DNA of 64,000 nucleotides from Neobacillus cucumis (GCF_016908975.1 NZ_JAFBEX010000018.1:52257-116256); one strand, 5' to 3'; shown: positions 17,644 to 26,840, numbered from the stretch's first letter. Notes: generated from the letters alone by a model not told the origin. Program-made: numbers and translations.

Positions 17644-17754
17644 CCTTTAAATTAACGCAATTCTATTATTCATGGATACAGACTTTGATTGTAATATCTG
17701 ATTTACTCAAAGGGCGAAAATACTGCCATCCCGCCTTTAATTAATATGGTTTAC

Positions 17755-18594
17755 TTATTCTTTATTAAATTCATCAGGATCTGCAAACTGGCGTTTCTCC
17801 TGATTGAGAGAGTTTATTTTATCCATGTCTTCTTGTGAAAGCTCAAAATCAAAGACATCTGCATTTTCAGCGATACGGTGAGGCTTTGTGGATTTTGGAA
17901 TCGTTACTACCCCAGTTTGTAAATCCCACCGGATAATGACCTGTGCTGTTGATTTATTGTATTTATTTGCAATCTCAACCAGCACAGGCTCATCAAAAAG
18001 CCCCCCTTGCATTAGTGGAGACCATGCTTCAAGCTGGATTCCATGATTTTTACAAAAATCATGCAATTCTTGTTGATTAAAGCGCGGATGGTATTCTACT
18101 TGATTGACCATTGGTTTGATCTCACAGTTTTCGATAATATCCTGAAGGTGATGTACTTTAAAGTTACTTACTCCAATGGCACGAACTCGTCCATCCTTAT
18201 AAAGTTTCTCTAGTGCTTTCCATGTTTCTACATACTTCCCTTTAGAAGGCAGCGGCCAGTGAATTAAATAAAGATCTAAATACTCTAATCCCAGTTTTTT
18301 CATGCTTTCATCAAATGCAGCTAATGTAGATTCATAGCCATGGTTCGCATTCCATAGTTTTGTCGTAATAAACAATTCTTCACGAGGAACGTTTGATTCG
18401 GCAATAGCTCTGCCAACGCCCTCTTCATTACGATAAATCGCTGCTGTATCGATGCTTCGATAGCCTGCTTCAAGAGCTGCTTTTACAGAACTAACAACTT
18501 CTTCTCCATCCTTTACCAAGAAAACGCCTAAACCTAACCAAGGCATTTTCACACCATTGTGTAATGTTGTCGTACTTTGTAAACTTTTCAACAT
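17755..18594 (-). CDS. Aldo/keto reductase (YtbE/YvgN type)
   Basis: An NADPH-dependent aldo/keto reductase of 279 residues, expected to reduce aldehydes, possibly including pentoses or their breakdown products. The catalytic tetrad is complete: Asp49 and Tyr54 (SIDTAAIYRNE), Lys79 (TTKLWN) and His112 (LIHWPLP). The cofactor loop IPKSTKPHRIAENADVF is also present. It follows the SDR gene by 47 bases and shares its XylR-controlled promoter. The relic at 6688-7136 is a paralogue, and the reductase at 32353-33336 is a different subfamily. A role in pentose oxidation/reduction is inferred from the operon only. Confidence 0.88.
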   Translation of the reverse strand: MLKSLQSTTTLHNGVKMPWLGLGVFLVKDGEEVVSSVKAALEAGYRSIDTAAIYRNEEGVGRAIAESNVPREELFITTKLWNANHGYESTLAAFDESMKKLGLEYLDLYLIHWPLPSKGKYVETWKALEKLYKDGRVRAIGVSNFKVHHLQDIIENCEIKPMVNQVEYHPRFNQQELHDFCKNHGIQLEAWSPLMQGGLFDEPVLVEIANKYNKSTAQVIIRWDLQTGVVTIPKSTKPHRIAENADVFDFELSQEDMDKINSLNQEKRQFADPDEFNKE

Positions 18595-18641
18595 AGATCA
18601 TCTCTCCTTAATCAAAATTATTATTCTATAAAAAATTGAAT

Positions 18642-19490
18642 TTAAAGCGTCACATAATTTCTCCACTGATGTACAGGCTGCCAATTTAATAACTTCTTAG
18701 CTTTTTCATTGTTTAATAATGATTCAAAACCATTTAATTCTTTGCGGAAATCTTTTACCGTTGGATAACAAATTTCCATAAGCTGTTTGCTTGGAATATC
18801 CATACTCGTATCATCTGCAGCTATATTAAGTGCAACTGAGCCAAGCCCATCCGTTTCAACAGCCAATCTATAAGCAGTTGCCGCATCTCTTGTATCAATG
18901 TAGCTCCATAAAATGGTTTTACGCTGTTTGGGGTCATGAATAAAACCAGGGAAATTTTTATACATTTCCGGAGATATAACATTTCCCAATCTAAATGACA
19001 CAACCTGCATACCTGTTCTTTGATGAATCATATCTGCTGTTTTCTCGTTCACAATTTTCGATAAACCATAGCTTTCTTCCGGTAATTGAGGGTGTTCTTC
19101 ATCCATTGGTACATATTGAGGTTTTAAGTCTTGCTTTGAAAAACAAATGCCATAAGACGATTCACTCGAAGAGATAACTGCTTTTTTAATCCCTAGTGTC
19201 CCAGCAACTTCCAAAATATTGTAAGTGGACATCACGTTATTTTTAAAGGTCACTTCGTTTGGATGCGAGTAAGCAACCGGAATAGCGGCAAGGTGTACAA
19301 CTGCATCAGCACCTGCTAATACCCCGTATACTTCACCAAGATTAGTTAAATCTGTAATAACCGTTTGACAAAGCGCTTCTTTTTGATGTTTAAGATCTGC
19401 ATTAACCACGTTGTAACCATGATCAATAAATTCTTTGATAACTGCTGAACCTAGAAGTCCACTTCCACCGGTTATGACAACCTTTTTCAT
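18642..19490 (-). CDS. Extended short-chain dehydrogenase, candidate pentose (xylose/arabinose) 1-dehydrogenase
   Basis: An NAD(P)-binding extended SDR of 282 residues. It has the glycine-rich loop GGSGLLG at 8-14, Ser108-110 and the YxxxK pair Tyr141/Lys145 (ESYGLSK). By its overall reading (IKKAVISSSESSYG, SFRLGNVISPEMY, WSYIDTRDAATAY) it resembles uronate dehydrogenase and NAD-dependent sugar dehydrogenases of the same fold. ATG 19490 is used because GGAGGAAATAAG precedes it. It is the first gene of a XylR-box operon beside the xylonate-to-2-oxoglutarate operon, which otherwise lacks a sugar dehydrogenase. The function as D-xylose or L-arabinose 1-dehydrogenase is inference; a sugar epimerase is the alternative. 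Confidence 0.75.
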   Translation of the reverse strand: MKKVVITGGSGLLGSAVIKEFIDHGYNVVNADLKHQKEALCQTVITDLTNLGEVYGVLAGADAVVHLAAIPVAYSHPNEVTFKNNVMSTYNILEVAGTLGIKKAVISSSESSYGICFSKQDLKPQYVPMDEEHPQLPEESYGLSKIVNEKTADMIHQRTGMQVVSFRLGNVISPEMYKNFPGFIHDPKQRKTILWSYIDTRDAATAYRLAVETDGLGSVALNIAADDTSMDIPSKQLMEICYPTVKDFRKELNGFESLLNNEKAKKLLNWQPVHQWRNYVTL

Positions 19491-19521
19491 CTTATTTCCT
19501 CCCATTCTCTTTGTCTCTTAT

Positions 19522-19549
19522 TACTTTGTTTGTTTATCAGATAAACTAT
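19522..19549. promoter_or_regulatory. XylR-type operator of the SDR-AKR operon
   Basis: TTTGTTTGT, seven bases (TTATCAG counted after GTTTGT), ATAAACTATA, 32 bases upstream of the SDR start. Same half-sites and spacing as the other boxes. Confidence 0.75.
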
Positions 19550-19657
19550 ATTGGTTTTATGATATCATATTACTTTTTATTAAGCTAATATATTACCTTA
19601 TTATCTGTGCTAAAGGCATATATCTTCAGACTGCGAAACCAGCTAATTGGCTTTTGT

Positions 19658-20385
19658 TTATTTCATGTACCATTTTGTTGACTCAATTTTATCATAGTTG
19701 AAACAATGACATAAATCCCATCCAAGGTACACAGTTACCATTCCAAAGCGCTTTCCTTCCAATCGCCGACCTCTACCTATTTCCTGTCCAATCCCTACAG
19801 TGGCAGTCGCTCCAAATCCGTTCGATGGCATAAAGCCAAAGGAAAGAATATTTAAAGCAATTTGATTTGCAGCAAATGCCACTGTCCCGAGCCGGGTTAT
19901 ATAGCTGGTAAACACCAACATTCCTAAACTATTGGACAATTCTGTAACTCAAAGCTTCATACTTTCTACTAACAACAACCAAATTTGCCGAGCTTCAATA
20001 GGCACCCATGAACAGGTAAAAAAAGTGTCGTTTAGAAATTTATTATGGACAAGGGGATTAAGAAGAAGTGTGATTCCTTCAGCGGCCACCATACACCAGC
20101 CCGCTCCTTGCAAACCCAAATCTGGAAAACCCGATTTCCCATACACCAGGGCATAAGTTAAAAAGACCACCAAGGCACTATTAATAATAGAAATATTCAT
20201 TGGAGTCTTTGTGTTACCTATAGCTCTCATATAAGATAAATAACGATATTGAAAACTGTAAATATCATCATTAAAACAATTATCAAGATCAACAGACCTC
20301 TAACATAATCGAAGAAAAAGTGGCAATCGATGGAACTGCTAAACGAAGGATTTCTTTAACTAGTTTCAGCAGTATACCCCTCTTC
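19658..20385 (-). pseudogene. Broken MATE-family efflux transporter
   Basis: Three separate minus-strand pieces follow each other: EILRLAVPSIATFSSIMLE near 20370; AIGNTKTPMNISIINSALVV with a following GLQGAGWCMVAAEG (20230-19949); and SLGMLVFTSYITRLGTVAFA with NGFGATATVGIGQEIGRGR (19939-19658). These are N-terminal and middle stretches of the MATE/NorM multidrug and sodium antiporter fold. Frameshifts, stops and a missing second half make it non-functional. Confidence 0.8.
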
Positions 20386-20601
20386 TTAAATTAAAAATAA
20401 TAGAAAAACTCCAAACATAGTATATTGAGGTTTATAACACAATTAACACAATCAACCAAATGCTCCTTACAGCTTTCATCTTGATGCTGCTGTATGCATC
20501 CAGTTATATGGAAATTGCGGTATGGAAAAGAAATTGGGATTTAAAATATGATTCTATCAAAAATCATGTCACCCCAAGTAAATTTTCTGTTTTCATCAAA
20601 T

Positions 20602-21591
20602 TCAATTACTGTGATGACAGGCCACCAAATGATCAGACGAAAAACCTTTATCTAAAAGAGAAGGCATTTGCTCTCGGCAAATATCTGTGGCCAATGGGCA
20701 TCTGTAAGCAAACGTGCAACCTTTTCGTTCAATATTTAAATTTGGCGGTTCGTTTGAGTAGTTCGTTAAATCGATGTCCATTTGACTGCCAGGAGTAGAT
20801 GCCAGCAGCAGTCTTGTGTAAGGATGGAGCGGTTCCTTAATTAATTCTTTCGAGTCTGCCACTTCCATTACCTTACCGCCATACATAACCATGATTCGAT
20901 CCCCAAAATAGCGGGCAGAAGCCAAATCATGTGTTATATAAAGATATGAAAGTCCAAAATCTGCTTTTAATTGGTTCATTAACTCCAAAATACCGGCCCG
21001 AATGGACACATCCAACATGGAGATTGGCTCATCAGCTACGACAAACATTGGATTCACTGCAAGAGCACGAGCAATCGCTAAACGTTGCCGCTGTCCGCCG
21101 GAAAGCTCATAAGGATATTTTACCCGTATTTCATTAACAGGAGTTAAACCTACCTTATGAAGAAGTTCTCCTACCTTTTGATAAAGCTCCTGTCCCCTAT
21201 AACCCTGGTGTTTTTTTAACGGAAAAGTTAAATGATTTTCAATTGTTTTTACCGGGTTTAAAGAACCAAATGGATCTTGGAATACCATCTGTGCGTTTTT
21301 TCGATAATCCTTCAGCTTTCTCCCGCTGATATTTGTTACGTCTTCTCCATTTACTCGAATCGTTCCGCCGCTTGGACGATTGATTCGTACCAACGCACGG
21401 CCGATAGTACTTTTTCCGCTTCCGGATTCACCTACGAGGGCAAGAACTTCTCCTTTACGTATAGAAAAATTAACATGATCAACCGGGATGATTGTTTGAC
21501 TTCCTGACTCTCCTCGCACAGTAAATGTGACGACGAGCTCTTCAACTTCTACAACTGTATCATTTTTGAGTTTTGGTTGTTTCATTGCCAT
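20602..21591 (-). CDS. Opp/Dpp-type ABC importer ATPase (OppF-like)
   Basis: A 329-residue ATPase on the cytosolic face of the importer. It has Walker A GESGSGKST at about 54-62, the Q-loop QMVFQDPFGSLNP, signature LSGGQRQRLAIARAL and Walker B VVADEPISMLDVS. The C-terminal Cys-containing oligopeptide-importer domain ends in a Cys-Arg-Glu and Cys-His pattern. It is the last gene of five; its ATG directly follows the stop of the partner ATPase. The adjoining genes suggest oligosaccharide rather than peptide transport. Many Opp-family systems in xylan or glucan loci carry sugars. Confidence 0.9.
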   Translation of the reverse strand: MAMKQPKLKNDTVVEVEELVVTFTVRGESGSQTIIPVDHVNFSIRKGEVLALVGESGSGKSTIGRALVRINRPSGGTIRVNGEDVTNISGRKLKDYRKNAQMVFQDPFGSLNPVKTIENHLTFPLKKHQGYRGQELYQKVGELLHKVGLTPVNEIRVKYPYELSGGQRQRLAIARALAVNPMFVVADEPISMLDVSIRAGILELMNQLKADFGLSYLYITHDLASARYFGDRIMVMYGGKVMEVADSKELIKEPLHPYTRLLLASTPGSQMDIDLTNYSNEPPNLNIERKGCTFAYRCPLATDICREQMPSLLDKGFSSDHLVACHHSN

Positions 21592-22593
21592 TTATCTCAC
21601 CGCCTTTGTTACAAAATCTTCATTATATAGATGACAAGCTATTAGACGTCCATCAAGATCTTGTTCTACTGGATGAATAGTTTTGCAGGATTCCATCGCA
21701 TATTTGCATCGAGGATTGTAAGCACATCCTGTCGGCAGATTAATTAAATCCGGCGGATTCCCAGGTATCCCCTCGATTTTAACGGTTTCTGCTGTTAATT
21801 CCGGTATCGCCCGAAGAAGGCCTTCTGTGTAGGGATGGTGTCTCTTAGAAAGATTCAAATCTTCGGCTTTTGTGACTTCGACTAAACGTCCAGCGTACAT
21901 AATCGCTACTTTTTCTGCAAGTTCAGCCACTAAACTAAAGTCATGGCTAATAAATAATACGGCAAATCCCTTCTTACGCTGAAGTTCTTTTATCTTATCC
22001 AAAATTGACTTTTGAACCACAACGTCAAGTGCAGTAGTTGGTTCATCCATAATGACAAGGTCAGGTTCAAGAGCTATCGCAATTGCGATAACAATTCTCT
22101 GTCTCATTCCACCAGATAACTCGTGCGGATAGCTTTTTAAATGCTTAGGATCAATACTAACCAGCTCCATAAGCTCTACCGCTTTGTCATGAATTCCTTT
22201 TTTTGTCATATTTGGCATGTGTTCTCTAAACACATCAGCAATTTGCTCCTCGACAGTCAGTACTGGATTAAGCGCATTCATAGCACTTTGAAAAACCATC
22301 GACATCTTATTCCAGCGAAACTTGCGAAGATCCCTCTTATTCAGGCTATAGACGTCCTGACCCATAACAATAATTTCTCCGCCTAACAGTGTTGCAGAGT
22401 TTTTTAATAGATTCATAATGGCATTGGATAACGTACTTTTTCCAGATCCTGATTCACCAATCAAACCAACGATTTCATTTCGATAAATTTTTAATGAAAC
22501 ATCTCTAACAGCACGAACGGTTCCGCGTACGGATTCATAGCCAACTGATACATTTTTTAGCTCAAGCACAGGTTGCTCATTTTTGTTTGACAT
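21592..22593 (-). CDS. Opp/Dpp-type ABC importer ATPase (OppD-like)
   Basis: The second ATPase, 333 residues. Walker A GESGSGKST (about 46-54), signature LSGGMRQRIVIAIAIAL and Walker B VIMDEPTTALDVVVQ are intact. The C-terminal oligopeptide-importer extension with Cys in CAYNPRCKYAMESCK, which binds an iron-sulfur cluster in some family members, is present. The start lies within the last 17 bases of the upstream permease gene, so translation is coupled. It forms a heterodimer with the OppF-like protein. Confidence 0.9.
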   Translation of the reverse strand: MSNKNEQPVLELKNVSVGYESVRGTVRAVRDVSLKIYRNEIVGLIGESGSGKSTLSNAIMNLLKNSATLLGGEIIVMGQDVYSLNKRDLRKFRWNKMSMVFQSAMNALNPVLTVEEQIADVFREHMPNMTKKGIHDKAVELMELVSIDPKHLKSYPHELSGGMRQRIVIAIAIALEPDLVIMDEPTTALDVVVQKSILDKIKELQRKKGFAVLFISHDFSLVAELAEKVAIMYAGRLVEVTKAEDLNLSKRHHPYTEGLLRAIPELTAETVKIEGIPGNPPDLINLPTGCAYNPRCKYAMESCKTIHPVEQDLDGRLIACHLYNEDFVTKAVR

Positions 22594-23527
22594 GACGCTT
22601 CCTCCTCTTCTGAGATCCTAAACGTGGGTTTGTGATGCTGTCTATTGCAAAATTCATCAATACCAGGCTCAAACCTACCAATCCGATTCCAAGACCAGGC
22701 GGGATAAACCACCACCAGGCACCTGTCAACATCGCTCCGTTTTGGCTTGCCCAGTAAAGCATTGTTCCCCAGCTATTAGCATTAATATCTTCAAATCCCA
22801 AGAAAGCCAGACCTGCTTCAGCAAGGACTGCTCCCAACGTTGCATAAATGACGTTAGCAGCAATTAAAGACATCATATTTGGTGCAATTTCCGTAAACAT
22901 AATATTCAAATCAGATTTACCTGACATTTTTGCAGCAACAACGAAATCACGGTGTGCCAGTGACATGGTTTGGGCCCTAAACACCCTAGCTCCCCATGCC
23001 CAGCCGGTAAGACCGATAATTATACCGTTTGTATAAGGAGTAGAATTTTTTACATATGCTTCAATTACAATCAGTAAGGCCAGACCAGGAAGAACGAGGA
23101 AGAGATTCATTAAGAAAGAAAGAAATGAATCCATTTTACCTCCTCTATATCCGGCTGTTATTCCAAAGAGTAATCCAAAGAAAGTAGCAATAATACCTGC
23201 CCCAAAACCTACGATGATGGTAGTTCTTGCGCCATAAATAAATTGTGAGAAAATGTCCTGCCCCGTGTTAGTCGTTCCAAATAAATGAGCTGCTGTCGGG
23301 CTTAAACTTGGTGTAAAATTCATATTCTTTGGATCATAGGGTGCAATCCAATTTGCGAAAATGGCTATTAGTATAAAAAGGGCAAACAGGAACAGCCCAA
23401 TCAATGCTTTACCATTTTTCAAAAAATGTTTTAAAACCCCAATTCGATCTATCAATTTTCTCTTCGATTTTGTATATATTTGTGGAGCATCAGGCATTTT
23501 TTGAATGATTTCTGTATTAAGACTCAT
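22577..23527 (-). CDS. Opp/Dpp-type ABC importer permease (OppC-like)
   Basis: An inner-membrane permease of 316 residues with a cytosolic N-terminus and about six spans. It has the N-terminal OppC domain (GKALIGLFLFALFILIAIFA) and the EAA loop region around ARVFRAQTMSLAHRDFVVAA. DPKNMNFTPSLSPTAAHLFG and TNTGQDIFSQFIYGARTTI are the usual periplasm-side signature of this subunit. Its start overlaps the OppB-like stop by four bases (ATGA). Confidence 0.92.
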   Translation of the reverse strand: MSLNTEIIQKMPDAPQIYTKSKRKLIDRIGVLKHFLKNGKALIGLFLFALFILIAIFANWIAPYDPKNMNFTPSLSPTAAHLFGTTNTGQDIFSQFIYGARTTIIVGFGAGIIATFFGLLFGITAGYRGGKMDSFLSFLMNLFLVLPGLALLIVIEAYVKNSTPYTNGIIIGLTGWAWGARVFRAQTMSLAHRDFVVAAKMSGKSDLNIMFTEIAPNMMSLIAANVIYATLGAVLAEAGLAFLGFEDINANSWGTMLYWASQNGAMLTGAWWWFIPPGLGIGLVGLSLVLMNFAIDSITNPRLGSQKRRKRHVKQK

Positions 23528-24513
23528 TTATCAGTACCTCCGGTTCTTACGCGTGGGTCCAAACGACTATAAAGCAAGTCAACGACTAGGTTAGCAACAA
23601 GAACAGCAACGGCGATCAGTAAGAAAGAAGCTTGGATTAATGGATAATCTTCCTGAAGAACGCCATTTGTCAATTGCCCGCCGATTCCGGGATAAGAGAA
23701 CACTTGCTCCGTTAAAATAGATCCGCTTACTACGTTACCAATAGCGATTGCGAAGCTAGTAAGCTGCGGGAGAATGGCATTTCGTGCTGCATACGTAAAC
23801 ATTAGGCGCGATGTGCTTACTCCTTTTGCTTCAGCAAACACCACATAATCTTCACCAAGAGTATTGATCATGTTATTACGCATACCTACCAGCCAGCCAC
23901 TTAGAGATCCGAGTAAAATCGTTAACCCTGGAAGGAAACCATGAAAAATTACACTTGATATAAATGTCCAATTGAATCCAGGAACAAGTCCATCATCGTA
24001 ACCGTGATTCATTGGGAACCAATTTAATTTAAATCCAAAAATAAACAAGAATAAAAGTGCAACCCAGAAATAAGGCAATGCTTGAATTCCCATTGTTAAG
24101 ATCGGCAATGTATTATCTAAAAGGCCCTGCCGCTTCCAGGAAATATAAATGCCCACTGATGTTCCGATGAAAACAGCAAGAATGGTAGCAAGACCAACAA
24201 GTCCAATTGTCCAAGGAAGACTGCTTTTAATAATATCAATAACAGGAGTTGGATAATTGCCAAATGATAATCCCCATTGACCTGTGAAAAGGCCCTTCAA
24301 ATATTCAAAATACTGGATAATGATTGGCTTGTCTGTTAGTCCAAAAGCTTTTTTCATCGCTTCCATAGAAGCAGGGTCCAATTGACCTTTAAACTTAGCA
24401 AACATTATATCCGCAGGATTTCCTGGCATCATTCGAGGAAGTATAAAGTTGATTGTGATGGCGGCCCATAGTGATAGAACAAAGAAACCGAGCCGTTTTA
24501 AGATGAATGGCAT
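23524..24513 (-). CDS. Opp/Dpp-type ABC importer permease (OppB-like)
   Basis: An inner-membrane permease of 329 residues with about six spans. It begins MPFILKRLGFFVLSLWAAIT, with NFILPRMMPGNPAD directly after, both typical of OppB/DppB. The cytosolic coupling loop reads MINTLGEDYVVFAEAKGVS. A good GGAGGGAAGC ribosome site precedes the ATG at 24513. It is second in the operon, 92 bases after the binding-protein gene; that gap fits the usual excess of binding protein over permease. Confidence 0.92.
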   Translation of the reverse strand: MPFILKRLGFFVLSLWAAITINFILPRMMPGNPADIMFAKFKGQLDPASMEAMKKAFGLTDKPIIIQYFEYLKGLFTGQWGLSFGNYPTPVIDIIKSSLPWTIGLVGLATILAVFIGTSVGIYISWKRQGLLDNTLPILTMGIQALPYFWVALLFLFIFGFKLNWFPMNHGYDDGLVPGFNWTFISSVIFHGFLPGLTILLGSLSGWLVGMRNNMINTLGEDYVVFAEAKGVSTSRLMFTYAARNAILPQLTSFAIAIGNVVSGSILTEQVFSYPGIGGQLTNGVLQEDYPLIQASFLLIAVAVLVANLVVDLLYSRLDPRVRTGGTDK

Positions 24514-24605
24514 GGAGCTTCCCTCCTTTTTTATTTTTAAAGTAATGACGGTCGTTACTTTTTTTTAAAAGAAGAGGAAGAATGATTCTTCCCCTTTTGA
24601 TACAA

Positions 24606-26264
24606 TTACTTACCTGCTGGCTTTAATTTAGACAAAATAACAGCTGCCTGAGGCCATGAGAATACTGCAGGTGTTGCATATGAATTATCTTTATCAGGCC
24701 AGCCAGTGTAATCTTTGGTTGAATATTCATACCAGGTTTCACCGTAGAATAACGGCATAAATGGAGCTTGATTTACAACCACATCTTCAATTTTTGCCAT
24801 AGCTGCTTTTTGAGCTGCAGGATCAGTTGTTACCTTGTAATCATTGAAGGCTTGTTCTGTTGCAGGGTCATTCCAGCCTTCAGGATTCCAACCGCCAGTT
24901 TTGGTTAATTCATCTTTAAACGTTCTGTACGGTGTTGCACTTGGGTTTGTCCAACCCATTGCCAAGTCAAACTTTCCGCTTTGAAGGTTAGCTTGATATG
25001 CACCTATTTGCGGTTGTTCTACTTTTACGTCAATACCGATTTTCTTCAGATCTTGAGCAACTAACATACAGGTTTGAATCCAGTCGGACCAACCAGCTAC
25101 TACTTGTAAAGTAAAGCTAAGTTTCTTACCGGAAGGAGAAACATAGATACCATCGCTGCCTTTTTTGTAGCCTGCATCTTGCAGAAGTTTTTCTGCACCT
25201 GAAAGATCTTGTTTGAACTGTTTGCCTTGATACTGTGGTGCAATGAAATCTTTATCACGAGGCTGAACAGCTGTTACGTTTAGAGGCTGTACATAACCAT
25301 ATTCAGCTTGTTTAGCAATCTTATCTCGGTTTATTGCCATATTGATGGCTTTCCGAACATTCACATCTTTTAAAATTGAATTCTTTAAGTTTGGATATAG
25401 ATTGATGGTTGAACTTGCTGGGAACCAGTAATGGAAGTCAGAGCTCTTAGATGCATAAACTTTGTCAACGTCCGGTATAAACATTGAAGCCCAGTCAAGT
25501 TGTCCATTTACAAGTGCCAATTGAGCACTTTCATTTGAGTTAAATGACTTAAAGTCGATTTCTGGTACTTTATAGCTTGCTTTATCATAGAAGGTGTTGT
25601 TTTTCTTCAATTTGTAAACTTGTTGTGTGAAGCTTTCAAGTTCATATGGACCGGTTCCAATTGGTTTTGTCATCGTAACTTTTGAAGGGTCACCGAGATT
25701 TTCCCAAATATGTTCAGGAACAATACATGCTTGTAAAACATATTCCTGGAATGGAATGTTTCGCTCGTTAAAGTTGAAATCAACAACATCCGTTCCCTTT
25801 TTCTCAACAGATGTAATAACCTTCATCATCCCTGAAGTGTCCGCTGCAGGATATTTCTTTAATGTATTGAAAGTAAACAGAACATCATCAGCAGTGAACG
25901 GCTGCCCATCTGACCACTTAACCCCGCTACGCAATGTAACTTCAAGTGTTTTGTTATTATTTGTCCAAGCATATTTCGTTCCAAGTGCTGGATAAGTGTC
26001 CTGGCTGACTGTACTGTAAATGAAAAGCGGCTGATAAATTAAGCCCATTGTTCCATATAATGGATTGGTTACGAATGGGTTAAAGTTTTCCTGCCAGTTT
26101 CCGTTTGGTGCTCCCACTGTAAGTGGTTTTACCGCTACTGTGCTTGAATTTCCACTGTCAGATTTTGCTGAAGTTGTGGCTGAGTTGCTGGAACAACCAG
26201 CCATAAGAACACCAACAGACAATAATCCGGTTAATACCAAAGATGCTTTGCGCTTCATTTTCAT
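24606..26264 (-). CDS. Family 5 extracellular solute-binding lipoprotein (OppA-like), probable oligosaccharide binder
   Basis: A 552-residue binding protein, anchored by a lipid at Cys24 (lipobox LMAGC). Family 5 landmarks are VTLRSGVKWSDGQPFTADDV, VRKAINMAINRDKIAK and a C-terminal NQAPFMPLFYGETWYEYS. The ATG at 26264 has GGAGGG seven bases upstream. It opens the five-gene Opp-type operon. A cre-like site (26289) and a module shared only with xylF (26592-26645) lie upstream. Family 5 proteins bind peptides or, in many hemicellulose loci, cello- and xylo-oligosaccharides. The sugar assignment is inference from location. Confidence 0.88.
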   Translation of the reverse strand: MKMKRKASLVLTGLLSVGVLMAGCSSNSATTSAKSDSGNSSTVAVKPLTVGAPNGNWQENFNPFVTNPLYGTMGLIYQPLFIYSTVSQDTYPALGTKYAWTNNNKTLEVTLRSGVKWSDGQPFTADDVLFTFNTLKKYPAADTSGMMKVITSVEKKGTDVVDFNFNERNIPFQEYVLQACIVPEHIWENLGDPSKVTMTKPIGTGPYELESFTQQVYKLKKNNTFYDKASYKVPEIDFKSFNSNESAQLALVNGQLDWASMFIPDVDKVYASKSSDFHYWFPASSTINLYPNLKNSILKDVNVRKAINMAINRDKIAKQAEYGYVQPLNVTAVQPRDKDFIAPQYQGKQFKQDLSGAEKLLQDAGYKKGSDGIYVSPSGKKLSFTLQVVAGWSDWIQTCMLVAQDLKKIGIDVKVEQPQIGAYQANLQSGKFDLAMGWTNPSATPYRTFKDELTKTGGWNPEGWNDPATEQAFNDYKVTTDPAAQKAAMAKIEDVVVNQAPFMPLFYGETWYEYSTKDYTGWPDKDNSYATPAVFSWPQAAVILSKLKPAGK

Positions 26265-26288
26265 CTAATGACCCTCCTAAAAACTTTA

Positions 26289-26303
26289 GGTAATCGCTTA
26301 CAA
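26289..26303. promoter_or_regulatory. Candidate cre site upstream of the Opp-type operon
   Basis: On the minus strand TTGTAAGCGATTACC, fitting the cre pattern TGNAANCGNTNNC, 25 bases upstream of the binding-protein start. A weaker copy (TGTAATCGTTTGTA) lies at 26395-26408. Confidence 0.5.
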
Positions 26304-26591
26304 AACAAACAATAAATTGATTTTTCTTAATTTCCCTCTAAACGTCGGAATAGATTTTGATACCTCACCCCCTTTAGGATGATTACTTGTTTTGTTGTAA
26401 TCGTTTGTAAATTTATTCTTATAGATTAAAAACTAGAAAACTGTTAAAATTAAACAAATGCACAATAGGTAATATTCAACTATTTTTGTCCAATATCAGG
26501 AAAAGGTTCCGGCTTGACATCTATTTATTTGCTTTTGAATCTTTTTATAGTACCTTTTGTTCATATACTTAGTTTATCAGTTATACATTTT

Positions 26592-26645
26592 AAAAAAAGG
26601 TAACAACGATTAGGAAAAATACCATTATTTTTGGAAACCCTTTCA
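26592..26645 (-). promoter_or_regulatory. 54-bp conserved upstream module (copy 1, Opp-type operon)
   Basis: This block, containing AAAGGTAACAACGATTAGG, AAAAATACCA and GGAAACCCTTTCAT, recurs almost unchanged at 61391-61444. There are a few substitutions and one indel. Both copies lie 200-330 bases upstream of the first gene of an ABC-importer operon and in the same orientation to it. Flanks on either side are not similar. It may bind the response regulator encoded at 28441-29238. See the finding on this module. Confidence 0.65.
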
Positions 26646-26802
26646 TAAACATTTTTTCAGTATTAGTTATACAAAAATGGATGATTTTTTGGCTACAAAA
26701 CTAAGCCTATTACGCGAAGCCAAGCGGTAATTCCGCCAAACGGCATTAAGATGGTCAATAACGGGAATTGTTTAAGGACGCCAGCTAAATGGCAATAAAA
26801 AA

Positions 26803-26840
26803 GCAAGTGGAGAAAACACTCATTTTCCCCACTTGCTTTT
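26803..26840. terminator. Bidirectional terminator after the orphan binding-protein gene
   Basis: AGCAAGTGGAGAAAA pairs with TTTTCCCCACTTGCT around a 6-base loop. A-runs lie on the left and T-runs on the right, so it can stop transcripts from either side. About 180 bases separate it from the binding-protein stop at 27022. Confidence 0.8.

Noticed and set aside
20460..20798. Plus-strand frame with a hydrophobic start
   Set aside because: It lies mostly antisense to the OppF-like gene and has no ribosome site; at most the first part covers an unidentified relic between 20386 and 20601.
26571..26598. Possible XylR box upstream of the Opp-type operon (ACTTAGTTTATCAG)
   Set aside because: Only one half-site is present; the second half with the 7-base spacing is missing.
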